A DNA stretch of 51,099 nucleotides, from assembly GCF_003205295.1 (NCBI RefSeq), contig NZ_QJRP01000035.1:1-51099 (forward strand). Direction: 5' to 3'. Both the position numbers and the translations under genes were made by a program. Source of the DNA: Pseudomonas mosselii (GTDB lineage: Bacteria; Pseudomonadota; Gammaproteobacteria; Pseudomonadales; Pseudomonadaceae). Under the pieces are notes generated by a model that made no database searches, was not told the origin of the DNA, and was given only the letters and a program-made list of their open reading frames with translations. This document shows, piece after piece, positions 1 through 7,071 of this stretch (position 1 is the first letter of the stretch; each line of letters begins with the position of its first letter).

Positions 1-16
1 AGGGGGGAGAAGGGAT

Positions 17-105
17 CGTGGGAGCGGGCTTGCCCCGCGATGGCGCCGGCCCGGGCGATGAGGTCGTCAGGCCTGGCGCTATCGCGGGACAAGCCCGCTC
101 CCACG
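17..105. repeat. REP-type inverted repeat downstream of ccoP
   Basis: Two 25-nt arms (17-41 and 81-105) are reverse complements with one mismatch and carry the GTGGGAGCGGGCTTG core. The same core recurs at 4046, 6111, 30782, 32416 and 35259, so this is a dispersed Pseudomonas REP pair. It sits directly after the ccoP stop codon, where it may also act as a transcription or mRNA-decay barrier for the cco operon (inference). Confidence 0.85.
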
Positions 106-109
106 AGTG

Positions 110-1051
110 TTACTTGGCAGTCACTGTTTCAGCGGCCTGCTCCTGCGACAGGCTATACACATAGGCCGCCAGCAGATGGACCTTGTCGTTGCCCTGGATG
201 TCGTGCTGCGCCGGCATCTGGCCCTGACGGCCATAACGGATGGTCTGCTGCAACTGGGCGAAGCTCGAGCCGTAGATGAACGCCTGCGGATGGGTCAGGT
301 TCGGCGCGCCCATGGCCGGGGTGCCCTTGCCTTCAGGCCCGTGGCAGGCCACGCAGTTGGTGGCGAAGATTTCCTGGCCCTTGGCCGGGTCGGCCTTGAC
401 GCCTTCGGGCAGGCTGCGGCCATCGAGGTTGGTCAGCACGAAGGCCGCCACATCGGCCACGCCCTGCTCGCCGATCACCGTGGCCCAGCCCGGCATGATG
501 CCGTGGCGGCCGTTCATGATCGAGGCCTTGATGGTCTCCGGCTCGCCGCCCCAGCGCCAGTCGCTGTCGGTCAGGTTGGGGAAGCCGTAGGAGCCCTTGG
601 CGTCGGAGCCGTGGCACACCGAGCAGTTGGAGGCGAACAGCCGGCTGCCCATTTTCAGTGCCTGCGGGTCCTTGGCCACTTCCTCCACCGGCATGGCGGC
701 GTACTTGGCGAAGATCGGGCCGAACTTGGCGTCGGCCTTGTCCATCTCTTTTTGCCACTCGTCCACCTGGGTCCAGCCATTCTCGTAGCCAGGCAGGATG
801 CCTTTCCAGTTGCCCAGGCCCGGGTAGAGGATCAGGTAGCCGACCGAGAACACCAGGGTGCCGACGAACAGCCAGAACCACCATTTCGGCAGCGGGTTGT
901 CGTACTCCTCGATGCCGTCGAAGCTGTGGCCCATGGTCTGGTCGGTGGTGTCGCTGCTCTGGCCCTTGCGGGTGGCGAGCAGCAGCCAGGTCAGGCCGAT
1001 CAGGCTGCCGATGGTCAGTACGCTGATGTACGTACTCCAGAAGGTGGTCAT
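110..1051 (-). CDS. ccoP: Cytochrome c oxidase cbb3-type, diheme subunit CcoP
   Basis: This is the diheme c-type subunit of the cbb3 terminal oxidase, which passes electrons from periplasmic cytochromes c towards CcoO/CcoN in the inner membrane. The 313-residue protein has an N-terminal membrane segment (about 5-27), a second at about 56-77, and two periplasmic cytochrome c domains with CSVCH (C143, C146, H147) and CVACH (C233, C236, H237). Met residues after each heme motif are plausible sixth ligands. Length and topology are normal for CcoP. It is the last gene of ccoNOQP, and its start codon overlaps the ccoQ stop in an ATGA (1048-1051). A REP hairpin follows it. Paralogous cco sets exist in Pseudomonas, so the copy number (1 or 2) is left open. 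Confidence 0.97.
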   Translation of the reverse strand: MTTFWSTYISVLTIGSLIGLTWLLLATRKGQSSDTTDQTMGHSFDGIEEYDNPLPKWWFWLFVGTLVFSVGYLILYPGLGNWKGILPGYENGWTQVDEWQKEMDKADAKFGPIFAKYAAMPVEEVAKDPQALKMGSRLFASNCSVCHGSDAKGSYGFPNLTDSDWRWGGEPETIKASIMNGRHGIMPGWATVIGEQGVADVAAFVLTNLDGRSLPEGVKADPAKGQEIFATNCVACHGPEGKGTPAMGAPNLTHPQAFIYGSSFAQLQQTIRYGRQGQMPAQHDIQGNDKVHLLAAYVYSLSQEQAAETVTAK

Positions 1052-1242
1052 TGCCGGGTACTCCTCATTGCAGCAGGTTCCTGCCCGGCGGGGGGCAGGC
1101 GGTCGTCGACGAAGGGCAGCAGGCGCGCTTCGGCGAAATCACGGTCGCGGCGACGGTTGAACACCCAGAGCGACAGGCCGATGAAGGCGATCATCACCAC
1201 CAGGGTGCCCAGGCCGCGGATCATGCCGATGTCCATTTCCAT
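1048..1242 (-). CDS. ccoQ: Cbb3-type oxidase small subunit CcoQ (FixQ)
   Basis: This 64-residue membrane protein has one hydrophobic segment (about residues 7-28) followed by a basic stretch (NRRRDRDFAEA) and a polar tail, the standard CcoQ/FixQ plan. CcoQ stabilises the cbb3 complex and the interaction with CcoP. The start at 1242 is preceded by GAGGTGAG at a suitable distance; an alternative ATG lies two codons downstream at 1236. It lies 5 nt after ccoO and overlaps ccoP by 4 nt (ATGA), so translation is probably coupled. Identification rests on position, size and the single membrane helix. Confidence 0.93.
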   Translation of the reverse strand: MEMDIGMIRGLGTLVVMIAFIGLSLWVFNRRRDRDFAEARLLPFVDDRLPPAGQEPAAMRSTRQ

Positions 1243-1247
1243 CGCAC

Positions 1248-1856
1248 TCACCTCTTGTTCTTGATCGCGGTGCCGAGCACCTGCAGGTAGGCCACCAGCG
1301 CGTCCATCTCGGTCTTGCCCTTGACCGCGTCCTTGGCACCGGCGATGTCGTCGTCGGTGTACGGCACGCCGAGGCCGCGCAGGACGCGCATCTTGACGTC
1401 GGTGTGGCTGTTGTCGACCTGCGCGGCCACCAGCCACGGATACGACGGCATCTTCGATTCCGGCACCACGTTGCGCGGGTTGTACAGGTGCGCGCGGTGC
1501 CAGTCGTCCGAGTAGCGGCCGCCGACGCGGGCCAGGTCCGGGCCGGTACGCTTGGAACCCCACAGGAACGGGTGGTCCCACACGCTCTCGCCGGCCACCG
1601 AATAATGGCCATAACGCTCGGTTTCGGCGCGGAACGGCCGGACCATCTGCGAGTGGCAGCCCACGCAGCCTTCGCGGATGTAGATGTCGCGGCCTTCGAG
1701 CTGCAGGGCGGTATAGGGCTTCATGCCCTCGACCGGCTTGTTGGTGACGTCCTGGAAGAACAGCGGGACGATCTGGGTCAGGCCGCCGATGCTGACGGCG
1801 AACACCATCAGCAGGGCCATCAGGCCTATGTTTTTCTCAACGACTTCATGGTTCAT
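1248..1856 (-). CDS. ccoO: Cytochrome c oxidase cbb3-type, monoheme subunit CcoO
   Basis: This is the monoheme cytochrome c subunit of cbb3 oxidase and mediates electron flow from CcoP to the CcoN heme-copper centre. The 202-residue protein has an N-terminal signal-anchor helix (about 10-33) and a heme c site GCVGCHSQM (C64, C67, H68). The periplasmic remainder shows the conserved TERYGHYSVAGE and GPDLARVGGRYSD stretches typical of the family. It lies 13 nt downstream of ccoN and 5 nt upstream of ccoQ in a tight minus-strand operon. Length is as expected. Confidence 0.97.
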   Translation of the reverse strand: MNHEVVEKNIGLMALLMVFAVSIGGLTQIVPLFFQDVTNKPVEGMKPYTALQLEGRDIYIREGCVGCHSQMVRPFRAETERYGHYSVAGESVWDHPFLWGSKRTGPDLARVGGRYSDDWHRAHLYNPRNVVPESKMPSYPWLVAAQVDNSHTDVKMRVLRGLGVPYTDDDIAGAKDAVKGKTEMDALVAYLQVLGTAIKNKR

Positions 1857-1869
1857 CAGGCTCTACTCC

Positions 1870-3294
<1,425 letters not shown>

Positions 3295-3343
3295 GTATGG
3301 GTTCCCATCCACGGTTATAGGCAGGCTAAACAGCGAGGCAAGC

Positions 3344-4036
3344 ATGATTAATGGGCAAAGTGCCGGTATTGACGGGGATCAATGGGCGAAGATCGAAAAT
3401 GTCCCAGGCTTGCGCTGCGATCCTCCGAAAATGGCAGAGGATCGCGGCATTTCCAGTTGCCTGATCCTGGCCCACGGCGCCGGTGCGCCAATGGACAGCG
3501 GGTTCATGGAGGACATGGCGCAAAGGCTGGCGGGGCAAGGGGTAGGGGTGGTGCGCTTCGAATTTCCCTACATGGCCGAGCGGCGTTTAAACGGTGGCAA
3601 GCGACCGCCCAATCCGCAGAAGGTGTTGCTCGAATGCTGGCGGACTGTATACGACCAGATGCGACAATTAGTCGCAGGGCGATTGGCCATTGGCGGCAAG
3701 TCCATGGGCGGGCGCATGGCCAGCCTGCTGGCGGACGAACTGGGCGCCGATGCGCTGGTGTGCCTGGGGTATCCGTTCTATGCGGTGGGCAAGCCTGAGA
3801 AGCCGCGGGTGGAGCACCTGGCCGGGCTACGCACGCGAACGTTGATCGTGCAGGGCGAGCGGGATGCCCTGGGCAATCGTGAGGCGGTGGCGGGGTATGA
3901 GCTGTCGCCGGCGATCGAGGTGAACTGGCTGGCGGCGGCCGATCATGACCTCAAGCCGTTGAAGGCGTCGGGGTTCAGCCATGAGCAGCACATGCAGGCG
4001 GCGGCGCAGCGGGTGGCGGCTTTCCTGAAAGATTGA
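3344..4036 (+). CDS. Alpha/beta-fold hydrolase of the KANL3/dienelactone-hydrolase-like type
   Basis: This is a predicted cytosolic serine hydrolase of about 230 residues. Visible features are LILAHGAGAPMDSGF (oxyanion-hole region), the nucleophile elbow GGKSMGGRMAS (G-K-S-M-G), an acid in the strand IVQGERDALG, and a C-terminal ADHDLKP/SGFSHEQH region that supplies the catalytic His. The substrate is unknown. The start is uncertain. The ATG at 3344 has a GAGG motif 5 nt upstream but places the ANR box of divergent ccoN inside the coding region. The ATG at 3431 has no Shine-Dalgarno and would shorten the first strand. It is divergent from ccoN, and its end is followed by a perfect REP hairpin. 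Confidence 0.85.
   Translation: MINGQSAGIDGDQWAKIENVPGLRCDPPKMAEDRGISSCLILAHGAGAPMDSGFMEDMAQRLAGQGVGVVRFEFPYMAERRLNGGKRPPNPQKVLLECWRTVYDQMRQLVAGRLAIGGKSMGGRMASLLADELGADALVCLGYPFYAVGKPEKPRVEHLAGLRTRTLIVQGERDALGNREAVAGYELSPAIEVNWLAAADHDLKPLKASGFSHEQHMQAAAQRVAAFLKD
3369..3382 (-). promoter_or_regulatory. ANR/FNR box upstream of ccoN
   Basis: The site reads TTGACGGGGATCAA, which matches the FNR/ANR consensus TTGAT-N4-ATCAA at 9 of 10 specified bases. Its centre is about 81 nt upstream of the ccoN start. A TAATCA hexamer at 3350-3345 on the minus strand is a possible -10 element, so the box would sit near the usual class II activator position. Low-oxygen activation of ccoNOQP by ANR is the natural reading. 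Confidence 0.85.
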
Positions 4037-4045
4037 TGCAGCCTT

Positions 4046-4118
4046 CTTCGCGGGTAAACCCGCTCCCACAGGGACGGTGCAATGCTCGAACCCTGTGGGA
4101 GCGGGTTTACCCGCGAAG
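4046..4118. repeat. Perfect REP-pair hairpin between hydrolase gene and ppnP
   Basis: The arms 4046-4073 and 4091-4118 are perfect 28-nt reverse complements separated by 17 nt, with the core GGGTAAACCCGCTCCCACAG. The element lies between two convergent genes (stops at 4036 and 4139) and is well placed to act as a bidirectional terminator. It also belongs to the dispersed REP family seen elsewhere in this window. Confidence 0.9.
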
Positions 4119-4138
4119 AGGCCGGTGCAGGCTATCGC

Positions 4139-4423
4139 TTAGTCGCGATACTCGCACAGGTAAGCGGTATCCACGGCCACCTTCAGCTGGAACTTGCTGT
4201 CGGCGGCCACGTTGAACTTGTCGCCAGCGTTGAAGGTTTCCCAGTTGTCGCTGCCCGGCAGCTTCACGCTCAGGGCGCCGGAGACCACGTGCATGATCTC
4301 GCGCTTGGCAGTGCCGAACTCGTATTCGCCCGGGGCCATCACGCCCACGGTGGCCGGACCTTCCTTGCCTTCGAAGGCGATCGACTTGACGGTGCCATCG
4401 AAGTACTCATTGACCTTGAACAT
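4139..4423 (-). CDS. ppnP: Pyrimidine/purine nucleoside phosphorylase PpnP (YaiE-type cupin)
   Basis: PpnP is a small cytosolic enzyme that phosphorolyses several nucleosides to the free base and ribose-1-phosphate. The 94-residue protein matches the PpnP/DUF1255 family along its full length. Recognisable stretches are the N-terminal VNEYFDGTVKSIAFE, the VGVMAPGEYEFGT and EIMHVVSGALSVKLPG cupin strands, and the C-terminal LKVAVDTAYLCEY. Length is normal. The start is preceded by a CAGGAGTCGCC stretch. It is followed (on the minus strand) by the REP hairpin and preceded by the exonuclease gene 73 nt away, so it may be independently transcribed. Confidence 0.95.
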   Translation of the reverse strand: MFKVNEYFDGTVKSIAFEGKEGPATVGVMAPGEYEFGTAKREIMHVVSGALSVKLPGSDNWETFNAGDKFNVAADSKFQLKVAVDTAYLCEYRD

Positions 4424-4496
4424 CGGGCGACTCCTGAAAAAGGACTGAAAAAAGGGCTGGCCAGTATGCCCAAGGCCCGCCCCTGCGTCATCTGTT

Positions 4497-5048
4497 TCAG
4501 GCGCTGCCCGGCGGCAGGCTCAGGGGCAGCAGGCGCGCGGTGTTGCGGGCGTCTTCCAGGGCCCGGTGCTGTTGCCCGGCGAACTGCAGGCCGGCCAGTT
4601 GCAGGGCGCTGTTCAGGCCTGCCGGGCGCTGCAGGTGGCGGGCCTTGGCGAAGCGCTGCTTGAGGTTGATGTGCGGTAGTTGCTCCAGCAGGCTGCGCAC
4701 ATGGTGCGCCTGCCATTCCTGCAGCAGCTGCTTGCGGTCGTAGTCGCCCCAGCTGACCCAGGCCTGCAGCTGCGCCTGGTGGTGGTCCAGCCAGCGTTCG
4801 AACGCGGCCCAGACCTCGGGGAAGGGCGCAGCGGCATCGACCTCGGCCTGGCCGATGTGGGTCAGCTCGCGACAGAAGGGGGTCAGCTGCGGCCGCCGCC
4901 GAGGCCGCACGAAGCGCTGGAAGTGGTCGACCTCGCGCCCATCGCGGGTGACCAGGCTTGCGCCGATTTCAATGATTTCCATCTCCGTGACCGGCCAGCC
5001 GCCGTCGTCGGTGGTGGCTTCCAGGTCGATCACCAACCAGTGACCCAT
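4497..5048 (-). CDS. DEDDh-type 3'-5' exonuclease (exonuclease domain protein)
   Basis: This is a predicted 183-residue nuclease of the DnaQ/ExoIII superfamily, related to single-domain inhibitor-of-KinA-type or Eri1-type exonucleases. The metal-binding motifs are visible: Exo I VIDLEATTDDGG near the N-terminus with EIIEIGASLV, Exo II in WVSWGDYDRKQL, and Exo III HRALEDARNTARLL with the His/Asp pair of the DEDDh subclass. The start at 5048 is chosen because it begins right before VIDLEAT and has GGGAG upstream; the frame is open for 37 more codons without family-like sequence. The physiological substrate (RNA or DNA) cannot be told from sequence. Confidence 0.9.
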   Translation of the reverse strand: MGHWLVIDLEATTDDGGWPVTEMEIIEIGASLVTRDGREVDHFQRFVRPRRRPQLTPFCRELTHIGQAEVDAAAPFPEVWAAFERWLDHHQAQLQAWVSWGDYDRKQLLQEWQAHHVRSLLEQLPHINLKQRFAKARHLQRPAGLNSALQLAGLQFAGQQHRALEDARNTARLLPLSLPPGSA

Positions 5049-5236
5049 GCCAGGCTCCCTATCAATGCAGAAAAACCGGCGCGCTTGCCGGGGCGCGTGC
5101 GCAGGCCAGTAGAGCGTAGCCAAACTCGAGGCCCACGACATCCCCTGGCACTTTGGCATATTCGGCGGTTGTGCCCGTGCGGGAAAACGCCTAGCTTAGG
5201 CGCATTCAGGCCCTTACCCGTGATGAGTGTCCCGAC

Positions 5237-6037
5237 TTGATTCCACTGCCCAGTGCCAAGCTGTCGTCCTCCCTGTTGCTGTTCGCGACGGTTTTGCTGA
5301 GTGCCGGGGCGCAGGCCGAGGTGGTGCGGGAAGTGAAGATCGGGGCGGCGCATTTCCCGCCCTATACGGTGCGTCCGGAACAGGGAGCCGATACCGGCCT
5401 GCTGCCGCAGCTGGTGGAGTCGCTCAACCGCTCGCAGTCCCTGTACCGTTTCGTCCTGGTGCCTACCTCGATTCCCCGGCGTTTCGGCGATTTCCAGCAG
5501 GGTCGCACCGACATGGCGATCTTCGAGAATCCGCAGTGGGGCTGGCAGGAGATCGAGTACAAGGCGGTGGACATGGGACTGGAGGATGCCGAGATCTTCG
5601 TCAGCCGTCAGCAGGCCGGGCGTGACCAGCATTACTTCGACGACCTCGAGGGCAAGCGACTGGCGCTGTTCAATGGCTACCACTATGCCTTTGCCGATTT
5701 CAACGCGGACCCGGCCTGGTTGAAGAAGCGCTATCGCGCCACGCTGACCTATTCCCACGACAGCAACCTGAACATGGTCGAGCGCGGGCGTGCCGACATC
5801 GCCCTGGTCACCCGCTCGTACCTCAGCGACTTCCTCCAGCGCAACCCGGACAGCGCCGGCCAGTTGTTGGCGTCGCAACGGGTCGACCAGGTCTACCATC
5901 ACTACGCGCTGCTACGCCCCGGGGCTTCCATCAGCCCCGAGGCCTTCGCCGGCCTGTTGCGTCGGTTGCGGGAGAATGGCGAGCTGCTGCGCATCTTCCA
6001 GCCCTACAAGATCACCGTCGAAGCACCGCACGACTAA
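5237..6037 (+). CDS. Periplasmic transporter substrate-binding-type protein
   Basis: The 266-residue protein begins with a clear Sec signal peptide (hydrophobic stretch about 10-25 ending in AGAQA) followed by VKIGAAHFPPYT, the typical first strand of amino-acid-type (SBP_bac_3) binding domains. Further family-like segments are GLLPQLVESLNRS, RTDMAIFENPQWG, GKRLALFNGYHY and RADIALVTRSYL. There is no adjacent permease or ATPase, so it may serve signalling or a transport system encoded elsewhere; the ligand is unknown. The first start in frame is a TTG at 5237, with no ATG or GTG before the signal peptide, so the start is tentative. A REP pair follows. Confidence 0.82.
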   Translation: MIPLPSAKLSSSLLLFATVLLSAGAQAEVVREVKIGAAHFPPYTVRPEQGADTGLLPQLVESLNRSQSLYRFVLVPTSIPRRFGDFQQGRTDMAIFENPQWGWQEIEYKAVDMGLEDAEIFVSRQQAGRDQHYFDDLEGKRLALFNGYHYAFADFNADPAWLKKRYRATLTYSHDSNLNMVERGRADIALVTRSYLSDFLQRNPDSAGQLLASQRVDQVYHHYALLRPGASISPEAFAGLLRRLRENGELLRIFQPYKITVEAPHD

Positions 6038-6110
6038 ATTTCGGCGAAGTTGCCGCGTATTCAGTAATGAGCGTGCAGGATTCTGCAGTGCCCGAGGCAA
6101 AGGCGTGCTC

Positions 6111-6197
6111 CTGTGGGAGCGGCTTCAGCCGCGAACACCGGCGCAGCCGGTGCCAGGCGCCGCGTTGGATTCTTCGCGGGTAAACCCGCTCCCACAG
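6111..6197. repeat. REP-type inverted repeat pair between the binding-protein gene and pvdS
   Basis: The segment 6111-6135 starts CTGTGGGAGCGGCTTCAGCC and is facing 6173-6197, which ends CCCGCTCCCACAG. The outer 11-13 nt of the arms are complementary, while the inner parts (GGCTTCAGCC versus GGGTAAACCC) each form their own small stem. It lies between the convergent genes ending at 6037 and 6225. Confidence 0.8.
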
Positions 6198-6224
6198 GGT
6201 CCAGCAGAATCGATGGAGAACAGC

Positions 6225-6752
6225 TCAGCCCAGGCGACTGCTCTTGCGGCAATGGATCAGCGCATCGCGGATCATGAAGTTGACCAGCGTCGGCGACACC
6301 CCCAGCTCCTTGGCGATGTCCTTCTGTGGCACGCCATGCAGGCGGTACATCTCGAAGGCGTAGCGGGTGCGCTTGGGCAGCTCGTCGAGGGCGTCGGCGA
6401 TGTGTTCAAGGGTGGCGAGATTGAGGTGGGTGGCCTCGGGCGAGGCGTTCTGGATGACCACGTTCATCCCTTCCTCTTCGCTACCGGTGTACTTCAGCTC
6501 CATGGCCTGCTTGCGGTAGTGATCGATGGCCAGGTTGCGCACGATCTGGAACAGGTAGCTGAGCTGGGCCTTGAAGGAAGAGGTGATCTGCGGGGCGGCA
6601 CTGAGCCTGAAGAAGGCGTCCTGCACCACATCCTCGGCGCGGGAGCGGCAACCGGTGATGCGCGCCGCGATCTTCACCAGGATGCTGCGGTTGTCGACGA
6701 ATGCCTGGAGTAATGGTGAATCGCACTTACTTGTGGATAGTTGTTCCGCCAT
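6225..6752 (-). CDS. pvdS: Iron-starvation ECF sigma factor PvdS
   Basis: This 175-residue ECF sigma-70 factor directs RNA polymerase to pyoverdine promoters under iron limitation. The sequence matches PvdS/PfrI closely: the region 2 core ITGCRSRAEDVVQDAFFRL and SYLFQIVRNLAIDHYRKQA, and the region 4 helix-turn-helix LHGVPQKDIAKELGVSP followed by NFMIRDALIHCR. The start at 6752 is preferred because the longer frame to 6848 would run through the promoter and Fur box. The C-terminus (KSSRLG) is shorter than in P. aeruginosa PvdS. It is divergent from pvdL. The promoter has TTGACA and a Fur box in the spacer, so Fur-Fe(II) should repress it. Four PvdS-type promoters lie in this window. Confidence 0.96.
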   Translation of the reverse strand: MAEQLSTSKCDSPLLQAFVDNRSILVKIAARITGCRSRAEDVVQDAFFRLSAAPQITSSFKAQLSYLFQIVRNLAIDHYRKQAMELKYTGSEEEGMNVVIQNASPEATHLNLATLEHIADALDELPKRTRYAFEMYRLHGVPQKDIAKELGVSPTLVNFMIRDALIHCRKSSRLG

Positions 6753-6819
6753 GGAAATCACCTTGTCTCGAAGAGGAGTGGGAGCGCACCCCTGAGGGAG
6801 GCTTCCTACGACGTGCGAC

Positions 6820-6848
6820 AAACTATGCGTAATGATAATGATTGTCAA
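6820..6848 (-). promoter_or_regulatory. Sigma-70 promoter of pvdS
   Basis: On the minus strand a perfect -35 TTGACA (6848-6843) is followed by a 17-bp spacer and a weaker -10 (TAGTTT at 6825-6820, or the overlapping ATAGTT). Its spacer is filled by the Fur box, an arrangement in which bound Fur blocks RNA polymerase directly. Confidence 0.75.
6828..6846. promoter_or_regulatory. Fur box controlling pvdS
   Basis: The 19 bp with core TAATGATAATGATT match the classical Fur consensus (GATAATGATAATCATTATC) at 15 of 19 positions by hand count. It overlaps the end of the -35 and the spacer of the pvdS promoter, which explains iron repression of the whole PvdS regulon. Confidence 0.9.
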
Positions 6849-6954
6849 ATACGAAAGTTAATGAGTTTTGATCAATTTTGGTTCTAAGCTCCAGGCTGTG
6901 AACTGCTTCACTCCATCCCTCTGCGCCCGGCCTTCCCGGGCCGTCCGACGGGCC

Positions 6955-6978
6955 TAATTTCTTCCCCGGCCCATCCGT
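6955..6978 (+). promoter_or_regulatory. PvdS-dependent promoter (iron-starvation box) of pvdL
   Basis: TAATT at 6955-6959 and CGT at 6976-6978 are separated by exactly 16 bp. This fits the PvdS promoter pattern TAAAT-N16/17-CGT with one change in the -35 element. Transcription would begin shortly after 6978, giving a leader of roughly 85 nt before the pvdL ATG at 7072. Confidence 0.85.
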
Positions 6979-7071
6979 TCCCCTGTGTACATCTCGGCTG
7001 CCGAACACTGCCCGCCTGTCGTGCGCGGGCCAGTCAGGCGCGACTCACCCAGACACTGGCAGGAACATTCC

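Noticed and set aside
5148..5170. Possible sigma-54 promoter (TGGCAC) before the binding-protein gene
   Set aside because: The second element TTGC is not at the required distance after TGGCAC.
6753..6848. N-terminal extension of pvdS to an ATG at 6848
   Set aside because: It would translate the promoter and Fur box, and the added residues are unlike PvdS; the ATG at 6752 begins the recognisable protein.
6900..6955. GC-rich inverted repeats (GCCCGG/CCGGGC) upstream of pvdL as a possible operator
   Set aside because: Short, GC-rich and imperfect; such pairs occur often by chance in this genome, and the PvdS promoter explains regulation.
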